Origin: JBEIGE01 sp040382055
GTDB taxonomy: Bacteria > Pseudomonadota > Gammaproteobacteria > Burkholderiales > Burkholderiaceae_C
Reading direction: 5' to 3'
DNA length: 64,000 bases
NCBI GenBank assembly: GCA_040382055.1
Contig: JBEIGE010000007.1
Location: 1 to 64,000 of the forward strand
Shown here: positions 57,796 through 64,000 of the stretch, in pieces
Layout: each line of letters starts with the position of its first letter
How positions within the stretch are numbered: position 1 is the stretch's first letter
The notes under the pieces: model-generated
Told to the model about the DNA's origin: nothing
Database searches by the model: none
What the model saw: the letters and a program-made list of their open reading frames with translations, nothing else
Position numbers and translations under genes: made by a program

Positions 57796-58475
57796 TCTCC
57801 GGCCGGTGCCAGCACGTTTTGCAAGAACAGGCTGATGTCTGCAATTTCCCGGGGATGAATGCTGTGGGGCATGGGATAGGTGTGCCATTGCACGGCGTAG
57901 TCGAGGCTTTGCAGCACATGGCGTGAGGCTTCAGCGCGGTTGATCGCCACCACCGGGTCGCTCTGCCCATGTGCCATGAAAATGGGCGTGCGGTAGTTGG
58001 AGGTGCTGCGCTCAAGCAGTAACTTATCGGCCAGCGCAAGGTAACCCGACAGGGCCATGATGCCGGCCAGTGGCGCGCCATAACGCAGCCCGGTATGCAG
58101 CGCCATGGCACAGCCTTGCGAAAAGCCGGCCAGCACGATGTGCTCAGATGCAATGCCCCGGTTGACTTCTCTGGCGATCAGGGCCTCTATGGAGGCTGCC
58201 GATTTCCGGATTCCGGCATCATCTTCCCGGTTGGCGATATCCAGGCCCACAATGTCGTACCAAGCCGGCATGACATAGCCGCCGTTCAGGGTGACGGGGA
58301 TGCTGGGCGCATGGGGAAATACAAAGCGTATGGCTGGGCAGCCCTTGAGATTGAGCTCGGGCACGATGGACGCAAAGTCGTTGCCATCGGCACCGAGTCC
58401 ATGCATCCAGATCACGGCGGCCTTGGGCTTGGGGCCAGTTTCAATTTCGAGGCAGTCCAGCAGGGCAGAGGTCAT
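57792..58475 (-). CDS. Carboxylesterase/phospholipase family hydrolase
   Basis: The product has 227 residues from ATG 58475. The core reads VIWMHGLGADGNDFASIVPEL, the Ser elbow is VLAGFSQGCAMAL, the Asp lies in GQSDPVVAINRA, and His in MPHSIHPREI. This fits the YpfH/EstB-type esterase family. It overlaps the Hsp70-like gene and follows ftsY on the same strand. Confidence 0.9.
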   Translation of the reverse strand: MTSALLDCLEIETGPKPKAAVIWMHGLGADGNDFASIVPELNLKGCPAIRFVFPHAPSIPVTLNGGYVMPAWYDIVGLDIANREDDAGIRKSAASIEALIAREVNRGIASEHIVLAGFSQGCAMALHTGLRYGAPLAGIMALSGYLALADKLLLERSTSNYRTPIFMAHGQSDPVVAINRAEASRHVLQSLDYAVQWHTYPMPHSIHPREIADISLFLQNVLAPAGE

Positions 58476-58510
58476 GGGATTGTGTTGAAGGTTAAAGTGA
58501 TTGGGGTTGT

Positions 58511-59545
58511 TCAAGAGAGCAGGGCTTGTGAAAACTCCTGAGCGTTGAAGGTTTGCAATTCATCCAGCTGCTCGCCCACACCAATGAAATAAACAGGAAT
58601 TGGCCGCTCGCTGGCGATGGCAGCCAGTACGCCGCCTTTGGCCGTACCGTCCAGCTTGGTGATGATCAGACCGGTCAGACCTAGAGCGTCGTCAAATGCG
58701 CGGACTTGCGCCAGTGCATTCTGACCGGTGTTGCCGTCAATCACCAGCAGCACTTCATGCGGCGCTGCTGGGTCGGCTTTTTGTAGCACACGTTTGATTT
58801 TTTTCAGTTCTTCCATCAGGTGCAACTGGGTAGGCAGACGTCCTGCGGTGTCGACCAGCACCACGTCTTTGGCGCGCGCTTTGCCGGCGCTCACAGCGTC
58901 AAAACACACCGAGGCCGGGTCGGCACCTTCCTGGCTCACGATGTCCACGGTATTGCGATTGGCCCACACACTGAGCTGCTCGCGTGCGGCCGCCCTGAAG
59001 GTGTCCGCTGCGGCCAGAAGCACACTGGCTCCCTGGTTGCTCAGGTGGTGCGTGAGCTTGCCGATGGAGGTGGTTTTGCCTGCACCGTTCACCCCGGCGA
59101 CCATGATCACGGTGGGGGGATGTTCACCTATCGCCAGGGTTTTCTCCAGGGGGCGCAGCAGTTCAGCCAGGCTTAATGCCAACAGGGCTTTAACGGCTGC
59201 CGGCTCGGTTGTGCGGGTTTCCTTGACGCGGCGTTTGAGATCGTCAAGCAAACGCTGTGTGGCCTTGACGCCGGTATCAGCCATCAGCAGTGCAGCTTCG
59301 AGCTCTTCATAAAGCGCATCGTCAATGCGTGCCCCGGTGAAAACGGTGCTGATGCTGCTGCCGGTTTTGCGCAAGCCGGATGCAAGCTTGCCCAGCCAAC
59401 CCTGGGGCTTGGCAGATTCAGGGGGGGCAGAGGCCTGCGTGGAGCTTGCAGTCACCGCAGAAGCGGGCGATCCTGCAACCGTGGTTACGGCTGCTGGTGC
59501 CACAGCCTCAGAGGGGCTATTTTTTTTCTTGAAAAAGCTGAACAT
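58511..59545 (-). CDS. ftsY: Signal recognition particle receptor FtsY
   Basis: The product has 344 residues. A short acidic/Ala-rich A domain (about 1-45) precedes the NG GTPase: VAGVNGAGKTTSIGKLTHHL (G1), AAADTFRAAAREQL, LVDTAGRLPTQ (G3) and ITKLDGTAKGG (G4). FtsY docks ribosome-SRP complexes at the membrane. It is divergent from the M16 peptidase gene across a 26-base gap to ATG 59572, the conserved arrangement in beta-proteobacteria. Confidence 0.97.
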   Translation of the reverse strand: MFSFFKKKNSPSEAVAPAAVTTVAGSPASAVTASSTQASAPPESAKPQGWLGKLASGLRKTGSSISTVFTGARIDDALYEELEAALLMADTGVKATQRLLDDLKRRVKETRTTEPAAVKALLALSLAELLRPLEKTLAIGEHPPTVIMVAGVNGAGKTTSIGKLTHHLSNQGASVLLAAADTFRAAAREQLSVWANRNTVDIVSQEGADPASVCFDAVSAGKARAKDVVLVDTAGRLPTQLHLMEELKKIKRVLQKADPAAPHEVLLVIDGNTGQNALAQVRAFDDALGLTGLIITKLDGTAKGGVLAAIASERPIPVYFIGVGEQLDELQTFNAQEFSQALLS

Positions 59546-59571
59546 GGGTGGTTCTTAGAATGGGCCATTCT

Positions 59572-61047
59572 ATGAAACCCAAAGGTTCTTTTCCAATGTT
59601 CCTTATTCTTCAACGCCGAGGCTTCGCTTTGGGCCTGGTTTGCGCTGTCGCTGGTACGCTGATTCAGGTTTTGCCCGCTCAGGCTCAGACAAGCGCTCAG
59701 AGGCCTTCAACGGTAGCGGGGGCCACTGCCATCACCCAGCAGTTCACCCTGGCCAACGGGATGACGCTGATTGTCAAGCCCGACCGGCGTGCACCCACGG
59801 TGGCGCACATGGTGTGGCTGCGTGTGGGGGCGATGGACGAGGTGGACGGCACGTCTGGCGTCGCTCACGTCCTTGAGCACATGCTGTTCAAGGGGACGGC
59901 TACCCTCAAGCCTGGCGAGTTTTCCCGCCGTGTGGCGGCGTTAGGGGGACGTGAGAACGCCTTTACCGGGCAGGACTACACCGGTTACTACCAGCAGATA
60001 CCTTCCAACCGTCTGGAAGATGTGATGAAGCTGGAGTCCGACCGCTTTGCCAACAACCAGTGGTCGGATGAAGAATTCCGCAAAGAGCTGGAGGTGGTCA
60101 AGGAAGAGCGGCGTTTGCGCACGGACGACAACCCCCGTGCCAAGTTGTATGAGTTGGTCAATGCCACTGTGTTTACTTCTTCGCCCTACCGCCGACCCAT
60201 CGTAGGCTGGATGAGTGACCTCGAAGCCATGACACCCGACGATGCCCGCGAGTTTTTCAAGCGCTGGTATGTGCCGGCCAACGCGGCGGTGGTGGTTGCC
60301 GGTGATGTGGATGTGCAGCAGGTGAAGGCCTTGGCCGAAAAATACTATGGCGTCATTCCTGCGCGGCCAGTGCCTGCTCGCAAGCCACGCATTGAACCGG
60401 AGCAGGCTGGAATCAAACGCCTTGAGTTCAAGGCACCGGCTGAACAAGCTTATGTGACCTTGTCGTTCCGGGTGCCCGCTTTGCAGGCAGTTGATGGCAA
60501 AACCCCGCTGGACGATGACGCCTTGGCTTTGACAGTGCTTTCAGCGGTGCTGGACGGCTACAGCGGTGCGCGGCTGGACCGTGCACTGACCCAGGGCGCA
60601 GACCGGGTGGCAGACAGCGCAGGTGCATCCAACGGTCTGATGGGTCGTGGACCGCAGTTGTTTGTGCTCGATGCCGTTCCAGCACCGGGCAAAACCACAG
60701 ACCAGGTGGTTGCGGCTCTTCGCGAGCAGGTGGCGCGCGTGGCCAAAGAAGGTGTTGCGGAAACCGAGCTCAAGCGCGTCAAGACCCAGTGGGTAGCCAG
60801 TGAAATTTACAAGAAAGACTCTGTTTTTAATCAGGCACGTGAGTTGGGAAGCTACTGGGTGCAAGGCTGGCCACTCGATGCCAGCGAGCAATTGATAGAA
60901 CGCTTGCGTGGCGTGACAACTGCGCAGGTGAAGTCTGTCGCAGAGCGCTATTTTGGTGATGACCAGTTAACCGTGGCTGTTCTCAGGCCTCAGCCGCTGG
61001 ACCCCAACAAACCCAAACGTGCGCCACCTGCCGGTAGCCGCCACTGA
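59572..61047 (+). CDS. M16 zinc peptidase, catalytic
   Basis: The product has 491 residues from ATG 59572; ATG 59596 with AAAGG upstream is also possible. A signal peptide (FALGLVCAVAGTLIQVLPAQAQ) is followed by the inverted zinc motif HVLEH with the distal Glu in ELEVVKEERR. This is a PqqL/pitrilysin-like periplasmic protease. Its pair, lacking the zinc site, is encoded 20 bases downstream. Confidence 0.93.
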   Translation: MKPKGSFPMFLILQRRGFALGLVCAVAGTLIQVLPAQAQTSAQRPSTVAGATAITQQFTLANGMTLIVKPDRRAPTVAHMVWLRVGAMDEVDGTSGVAHVLEHMLFKGTATLKPGEFSRRVAALGGRENAFTGQDYTGYYQQIPSNRLEDVMKLESDRFANNQWSDEEFRKELEVVKEERRLRTDDNPRAKLYELVNATVFTSSPYRRPIVGWMSDLEAMTPDDAREFFKRWYVPANAAVVVAGDVDVQQVKALAEKYYGVIPARPVPARKPRIEPEQAGIKRLEFKAPAEQAYVTLSFRVPALQAVDGKTPLDDDALALTVLSAVLDGYSGARLDRALTQGADRVADSAGASNGLMGRGPQLFVLDAVPAPGKTTDQVVAALREQVARVAKEGVAETELKRVKTQWVASEIYKKDSVFNQARELGSYWVQGWPLDASEQLIERLRGVTTAQVKSVAERYFGDDQLTVAVLRPQPLDPNKPKRAPPAGSRH

Positions 61048-61067
61048 TCAGACCACATGCCCACGCC

Positions 61068-62426
61068 ATGAAAACTATTAAATCCATAGCATTCAAATCA
61101 ATCGCCATCGGGGCTATTACTGTTTTTTATCAACAGTTTGCCTGGGCAGGCATTCCCATTGTGCATTGGAAGCAAGCCTCAGGTGTGTCGGTTTATCTGG
61201 TGCAAAGCCATGCGGTGCCCATGGTGGATGTGCAGATTGACCTCGATGCCGGCAGCCGTCGTGACCCTCCTGCCAAGGCTGGTCTGGCCAGCCTCACGGC
61301 GGGCATGATCGCCAAAGGCGTACTGGCCAAAGGAGCCGATCCGGCCCTGGATGAGAACGCCCTGGGCGAGGCCTGGGCGGATCTGGGCGCCTCCTTTGGC
61401 GCCAGTGCTGGTAGCGATCGATTGAGTTTTTACTTGCGCTCCCTGACCTATCCCGACTTGCTTCCCAAAGCCCTTGCGCTGGCCGCGCGCCAGATGGCCG
61501 AGCCGGCTTTTCCGGCAGCCGTTTGGGCACGTGAGCGCCAGCGTATCGGTGCAGCCATCAAAGAGTCCAATACCCGACCTGGCACTGTGGCCGGACGTGC
61601 GTTTGCCAAGGCGGTTTATGGTTCGCACCCTTACGGTTTCGAAATCACCGAGCAGACCCTGGCACGAATTGAAGTGTCTGACATGCGCAGTCTTTATTCA
61701 GGCTGGCTTCAGCCTTGTCGGGCCAAGGTCAGCATTGTGGGTTCGGTGACGCGGGCGCAGGCCGATGTCATGGTCACAACGCTGTTTTCCCGGCTGCCAG
61801 GCCCGTCCGGACAGGCTTGCAAGGCCTTGGCGGCTGTGCCGGAAGTTCAGGCACTCCAGGCCGCACAGGATGTGCGCATCCCGTTTGACTCCAGTCAGGC
61901 TCATGTTTTGATTGGCCAACCCGGCTACAAGCGCGATGACCCCGACTTCTTTGCACTCACGGTGGGCAATTACATTTTGGGCGGCGGCGGATTTGTCTCG
62001 CGCCTGACGGAAGAAGTGCGGGAGAAACGCGGCTTGAGTTACAGCGTTTACAGCTACTTTGCGCCCGGTCTTCATGCGGGTGCCTTCACACTGGGTCTAC
62101 AGACCCGGCCCGACCAAGCGGAACAGGCTGTGCAGGTTTCACGTGAGGTGGTGCGCCGCTTTGTGTCTGAAGGTCCTACGGTCAATGAGCTGCAAGCAGC
62201 CAAGGACAACTTGATCGGTGGATTTGCCTTGCGCATAGACAGTAACCGCAAGTTGCTGGACAACGTGAGCAATATTGCCTGGAACAACCTTGCGTTGGAC
62301 TATCTGGACACCTGGACCCAACAGGTTGAGCGGGTGACGTTGGCGGATATTCGTGCGGCTTTTGCACGTAAGCTGCAACCGGAAAAAATGGTCACGGTGG
62401 TGGTCGGTGCTGCGCCCGCGCGCTGA
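61068..62426 (+). CDS. M16 peptidase-like partner without zinc motif
   Basis: The product has 452 residues with an N-terminal signal segment. The place of HxxEH reads GLASLTAGMIAKG, so it is not catalytic by itself. The C-terminal part has GGGFVSRLTEEVREKRGLSYSVYSYF, the Arg/Tyr substrate-binding motif. Such proteins pair with the catalytic subunit to form a heterodimeric protease, as in mitochondrial processing peptidase. Confidence 0.92.
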   Translation: MKTIKSIAFKSIAIGAITVFYQQFAWAGIPIVHWKQASGVSVYLVQSHAVPMVDVQIDLDAGSRRDPPAKAGLASLTAGMIAKGVLAKGADPALDENALGEAWADLGASFGASAGSDRLSFYLRSLTYPDLLPKALALAARQMAEPAFPAAVWARERQRIGAAIKESNTRPGTVAGRAFAKAVYGSHPYGFEITEQTLARIEVSDMRSLYSGWLQPCRAKVSIVGSVTRAQADVMVTTLFSRLPGPSGQACKALAAVPEVQALQAAQDVRIPFDSSQAHVLIGQPGYKRDDPDFFALTVGNYILGGGGFVSRLTEEVREKRGLSYSVYSYFAPGLHAGAFTLGLQTRPDQAEQAVQVSREVVRRFVSEGPTVNELQAAKDNLIGGFALRIDSNRKLLDNVSNIAWNNLALDYLDTWTQQVERVTLADIRAAFARKLQPEKMVTVVVGAAPAR

Positions 62427-62480
62427 TGGCCAGGTGTTCTCCGCTGTTAATGGTTAGCTGTGTTGCGTTAAGCTTGACCC

Positions 62481-62729
62481 ATGAACAATACCCCTGATCG
62501 CCCCCCGCTTCCTGACCACCTGTCGATTGATGTTCAAAGTCCGCACCATGTAGCGGCTGTTTTTGAGCATGACATCGGCATTTTGCTCAATGAGAAAGAG
62601 CGCTCCGACGTGGTGGAATACTGTATCAGCGAGGGCTGGGTCAAGGTGCCAGCCGGCAAGACGTTGGACCGCAAGGGCAACCCCTTGCTGATCAAGCTCA
62701 AAGGCCGGGTGCAGGCGTTCTACCGCTGA
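62481..62729 (+). CDS. DUF3297 family small protein
   Basis: The product has 82 residues: RPPLPDHLSIDVQSPHHVAAVFEHDIGILLNEKERSDVVEYCISEGWVKVPAGKTLDRKGNPL is a full-length match to this small conserved family of unknown function. It is separate from the peptidase pair and converges with the AerR-like gene. Confidence 0.85.
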   Translation: MNNTPDRPPLPDHLSIDVQSPHHVAAVFEHDIGILLNEKERSDVVEYCISEGWVKVPAGKTLDRKGNPLLIKLKGRVQAFYR

Positions 62730-62737
62730 GCTGCGGT

Positions 62738-63673
62738 CTAGGCTGCTTCGACCAGGGAAACGGCTTGTGTTTTGCGTGAATCAACCAGGTCTGATGCCAG
62801 TTTGAGGGCTTCGGAGGGGTCAGTGGAGATGGCATCAACTCCCAGACTTTGAGCTGTAACCGTGCTGGAAAAGAAAGCAGGCCCCCCCAGAATGACGCCT
62901 GCAGCCGGGTTCTTGGAAGCTTTTCTGATACTGGAAATCAATGCCGGTACGGTCTCAAGTTGTTCCCTTAATCCGACGGACAGGCCGATCAGGTCAAACC
63001 ACTCATTGCTAACGGAGTGGCAGAGCTCTGACTCCGTGGTGGAAATCTCAACCACCACATCCCAGCCTTCCTTGCGGAAGAATTCGGAAACGATGGACAG
63101 CCCCAGGAAATGTTGGGAGCCGGGAGCCGAGGCGATCATGACGCGATTCTTGGGCCCGGATCTTTGGGGTCCATCCTGGTATTCATAACCCAGTTCATGC
63201 GTAATCTGGTGCAAACACAGTAAACCCAGGGTGACCTGGGCAAAATCTGTTTTGTCCTCATTCCACATCTCTCCGAGCAGGCGCGCAGCTGGGGCAATGA
63301 GCTTGATGAAAATTGCCTCGATTGATACCTGGTTCTCGCGAAGTTTCTTGACGTGGGCCAGGGCTTCGTCTGGCTTAAGCTTGAGGCACAGCTCTACAAA
63401 AGCCATCAAAGCCTCAGCATCCGGAATGAAGTCGGGTTGTGCTGGGGCAGTTTGAACTTCTTGGTTCGGGAGGGTGGAATGGGTGGGATGCGCCTCGATC
63501 AGACGCGTAATGATTTGAGTCTCGATCAACGAAGTTAGCGACTCTTTCCAATCCGCATCGCTGCTGGAAGGGATGCGGGTACCTGATTTGGGGAAAAGGC
63601 TTGAGTAGGTTTGATGCAACTGCCCATACAAGCGCGTGGCCTTGGCAATCAATCCAAGTCGGCTAAGGTTCAA
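62738..63673 (-). CDS. PpaA/AerR-like cobalamin-binding regulator
   Basis: The product has 311 residues from TTG 63673; this start is chosen because an in-frame stop lies just upstream and GGAG sits six bases before it. A helical cap domain (about 85-160) is followed by a B12-binding fold with APGSQHFLGLSIVSEFFRKEGWDV (the His and Gly of the D/S-x-H-x-x-G motif), DLIGLSVGLREQL and GVILGGPAFF. This matches the AerR/PpaA family, which binds B12 and modulates the photosynthesis repressor PpsR/CrtJ. No bacteriochlorophyll genes are in the window. It lies between the M16 pair/DUF3297 gene and rsmD. Confidence 0.75.
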   Translation of the reverse strand: MNLSRLGLIAKATRLYGQLHQTYSSLFPKSGTRIPSSSDADWKESLTSLIETQIITRLIEAHPTHSTLPNQEVQTAPAQPDFIPDAEALMAFVELCLKLKPDEALAHVKKLRENQVSIEAIFIKLIAPAARLLGEMWNEDKTDFAQVTLGLLCLHQITHELGYEYQDGPQRSGPKNRVMIASAPGSQHFLGLSIVSEFFRKEGWDVVVEISTTESELCHSVSNEWFDLIGLSVGLREQLETVPALISSIRKASKNPAAGVILGGPAFFSSTVTAQSLGVDAISTDPSEALKLASDLVDSRKTQAVSLVEAA

Positions 63674-63859
63674 AACGACTCCACATCAGTTTTTTTATTG
63701 GCGAAAATACGGGTCGGTTCAAGCATGAGCATTGCAGTTTACTGATATTTATCGATTTCCCCTTAGTTGAAACCCTTAGACGAGAGCATCTTCGTGAAGG
63801 AGAATTCAGGCCTATTGCTCAAGCGCAAGCCAGGAAGTGCAATGCGTTAAGCTGTCGGC

Positions 63860-64000
63860 ATGAAAGTCAGTGCACACATGCCTAAACTTGGTCGACCCTC
63901 AAAGTCGTCCCGATCAGTATCCCTGCGGGCCGTTTCAAGCCACGAAATCCGGATTATTGGCGGTTTGTGGAAGCGCACCCGGCTCAAAGTCGCTGATAAA
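63860..64000 (+). CDS. rsmD: 16S rRNA (guanine966-N2)-methyltransferase RsmD, N-terminal fragment
   Basis: The gene runs off the right edge; 47 codons from ATG 63860 are present. The peptide IRIIGGLWKRTRLKVADK is the conserved RsmD N-terminus (RIIGGxWRxRxLxV). ATG 63878 is an alternative start. RsmD normally follows ftsY and M16 peptidase genes in beta-proteobacteria, which supports the call. The 186 bases upstream (63674-63859) show no further gene. Confidence 0.85.
   Translation, partial: MKVSAHMPKLGRPSKSSRSVSLRAVSSHEIRIIGGLWKRTRLKVADK

Overview
The window looks like chromosomal DNA of a beta-proteobacterium of the Burkholderiales, most likely Comamonadaceae and Rhodoferax/Polaromonas-like. 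This is inferred from GC-rich coding, urtABCDE plus urease, a Bug-family binding protein, a SenB-type glycosyltransferase beside selD, and a PpaA/AerR-like cobalamin protein of the kind that controls photosynthesis genes. No rRNA, tRNA, CRISPR array or intact insertion sequence was recognised.

Layout. 1-1.1 kb: tail of a TPR/heptosyltransferase-like protein, converging on a cyclophilin lipoprotein. 1.2-6.8 kb: an AT-richer accessory locus on the minus strand (a very large protein with a lysozyme-like start and EF-hand motifs, truncated at its 3' end, plus a translationally coupled pair of unknown proteins). It is flanked by two partial copies of the formate dehydrogenase (FDH) promoter/5' region. 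6.9-16.1 kb: a periplasm-facing respiratory FDH operon (TAT-target peptide, alpha, beta, lipoprotein, cytochrome b gamma, small periplasmic protein), a terminator, then fdhD coupled to a YbbP-type ABC permease. 16.2-18.3 kb: ureG, ureF, ureE. 18.3-19 kb: an AbrB-Doc toxin-antitoxin pair. 19-26.6 kb: accessory catabolic genes (three alpha/beta hydrolases, class II aldolase, sugar symporter, FAH-family enzyme, Crp-like regulator) bounded by a 17-bp direct repeat. 26.7-27.3 kb: mazEF. 27.3-30 kb: ureC, ureB, a small membrane protein, ureA.

30-38.5 kb (plus strand): an NCS1 transporter fused to a hybrid histidine kinase, a LuxR-type response regulator, a TonB receptor, a VF530-like protein and ChrA. 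38.7-44.3 kb: urea ABC transporter urtABCDE, converging on ureD. 45.3-46 kb: vapBC. 46-48.4 kb: a decayed deaminase gene, small genes and brnTA. 48.4-54.4 kb: VOC protein, Rieske oxygenase, an EF-hand membrane protein, an MmgE/PrpD protein and a Bug protein. 54.4-56.5 kb: senB-like gene and selD. 56.5-64 kb: Hsp70-like protein, carboxylesterase, ftsY, two M16 peptidases, a DUF3297 protein, the AerR-like protein and the start of rsmD.

The main theme is urea nitrogen use. The minus-strand order ureD-A-B-C-E-F-G is preserved but split into three blocks, and each block adjoins a different toxin-antitoxin module. The urea transporter and a probable transporter-sensor kinase sit between ureD and ureA on the opposite strand. 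The most notable observations are this split cluster, the NCS1-kinase fusion divergent from ureA, an in-frame repeat insertion inside ureC, the scrambled FDH 5' copy that truncates the large accessory gene, the senB-selD pair without a visible senA, and the AerR-like gene between the peptidases and rsmD.
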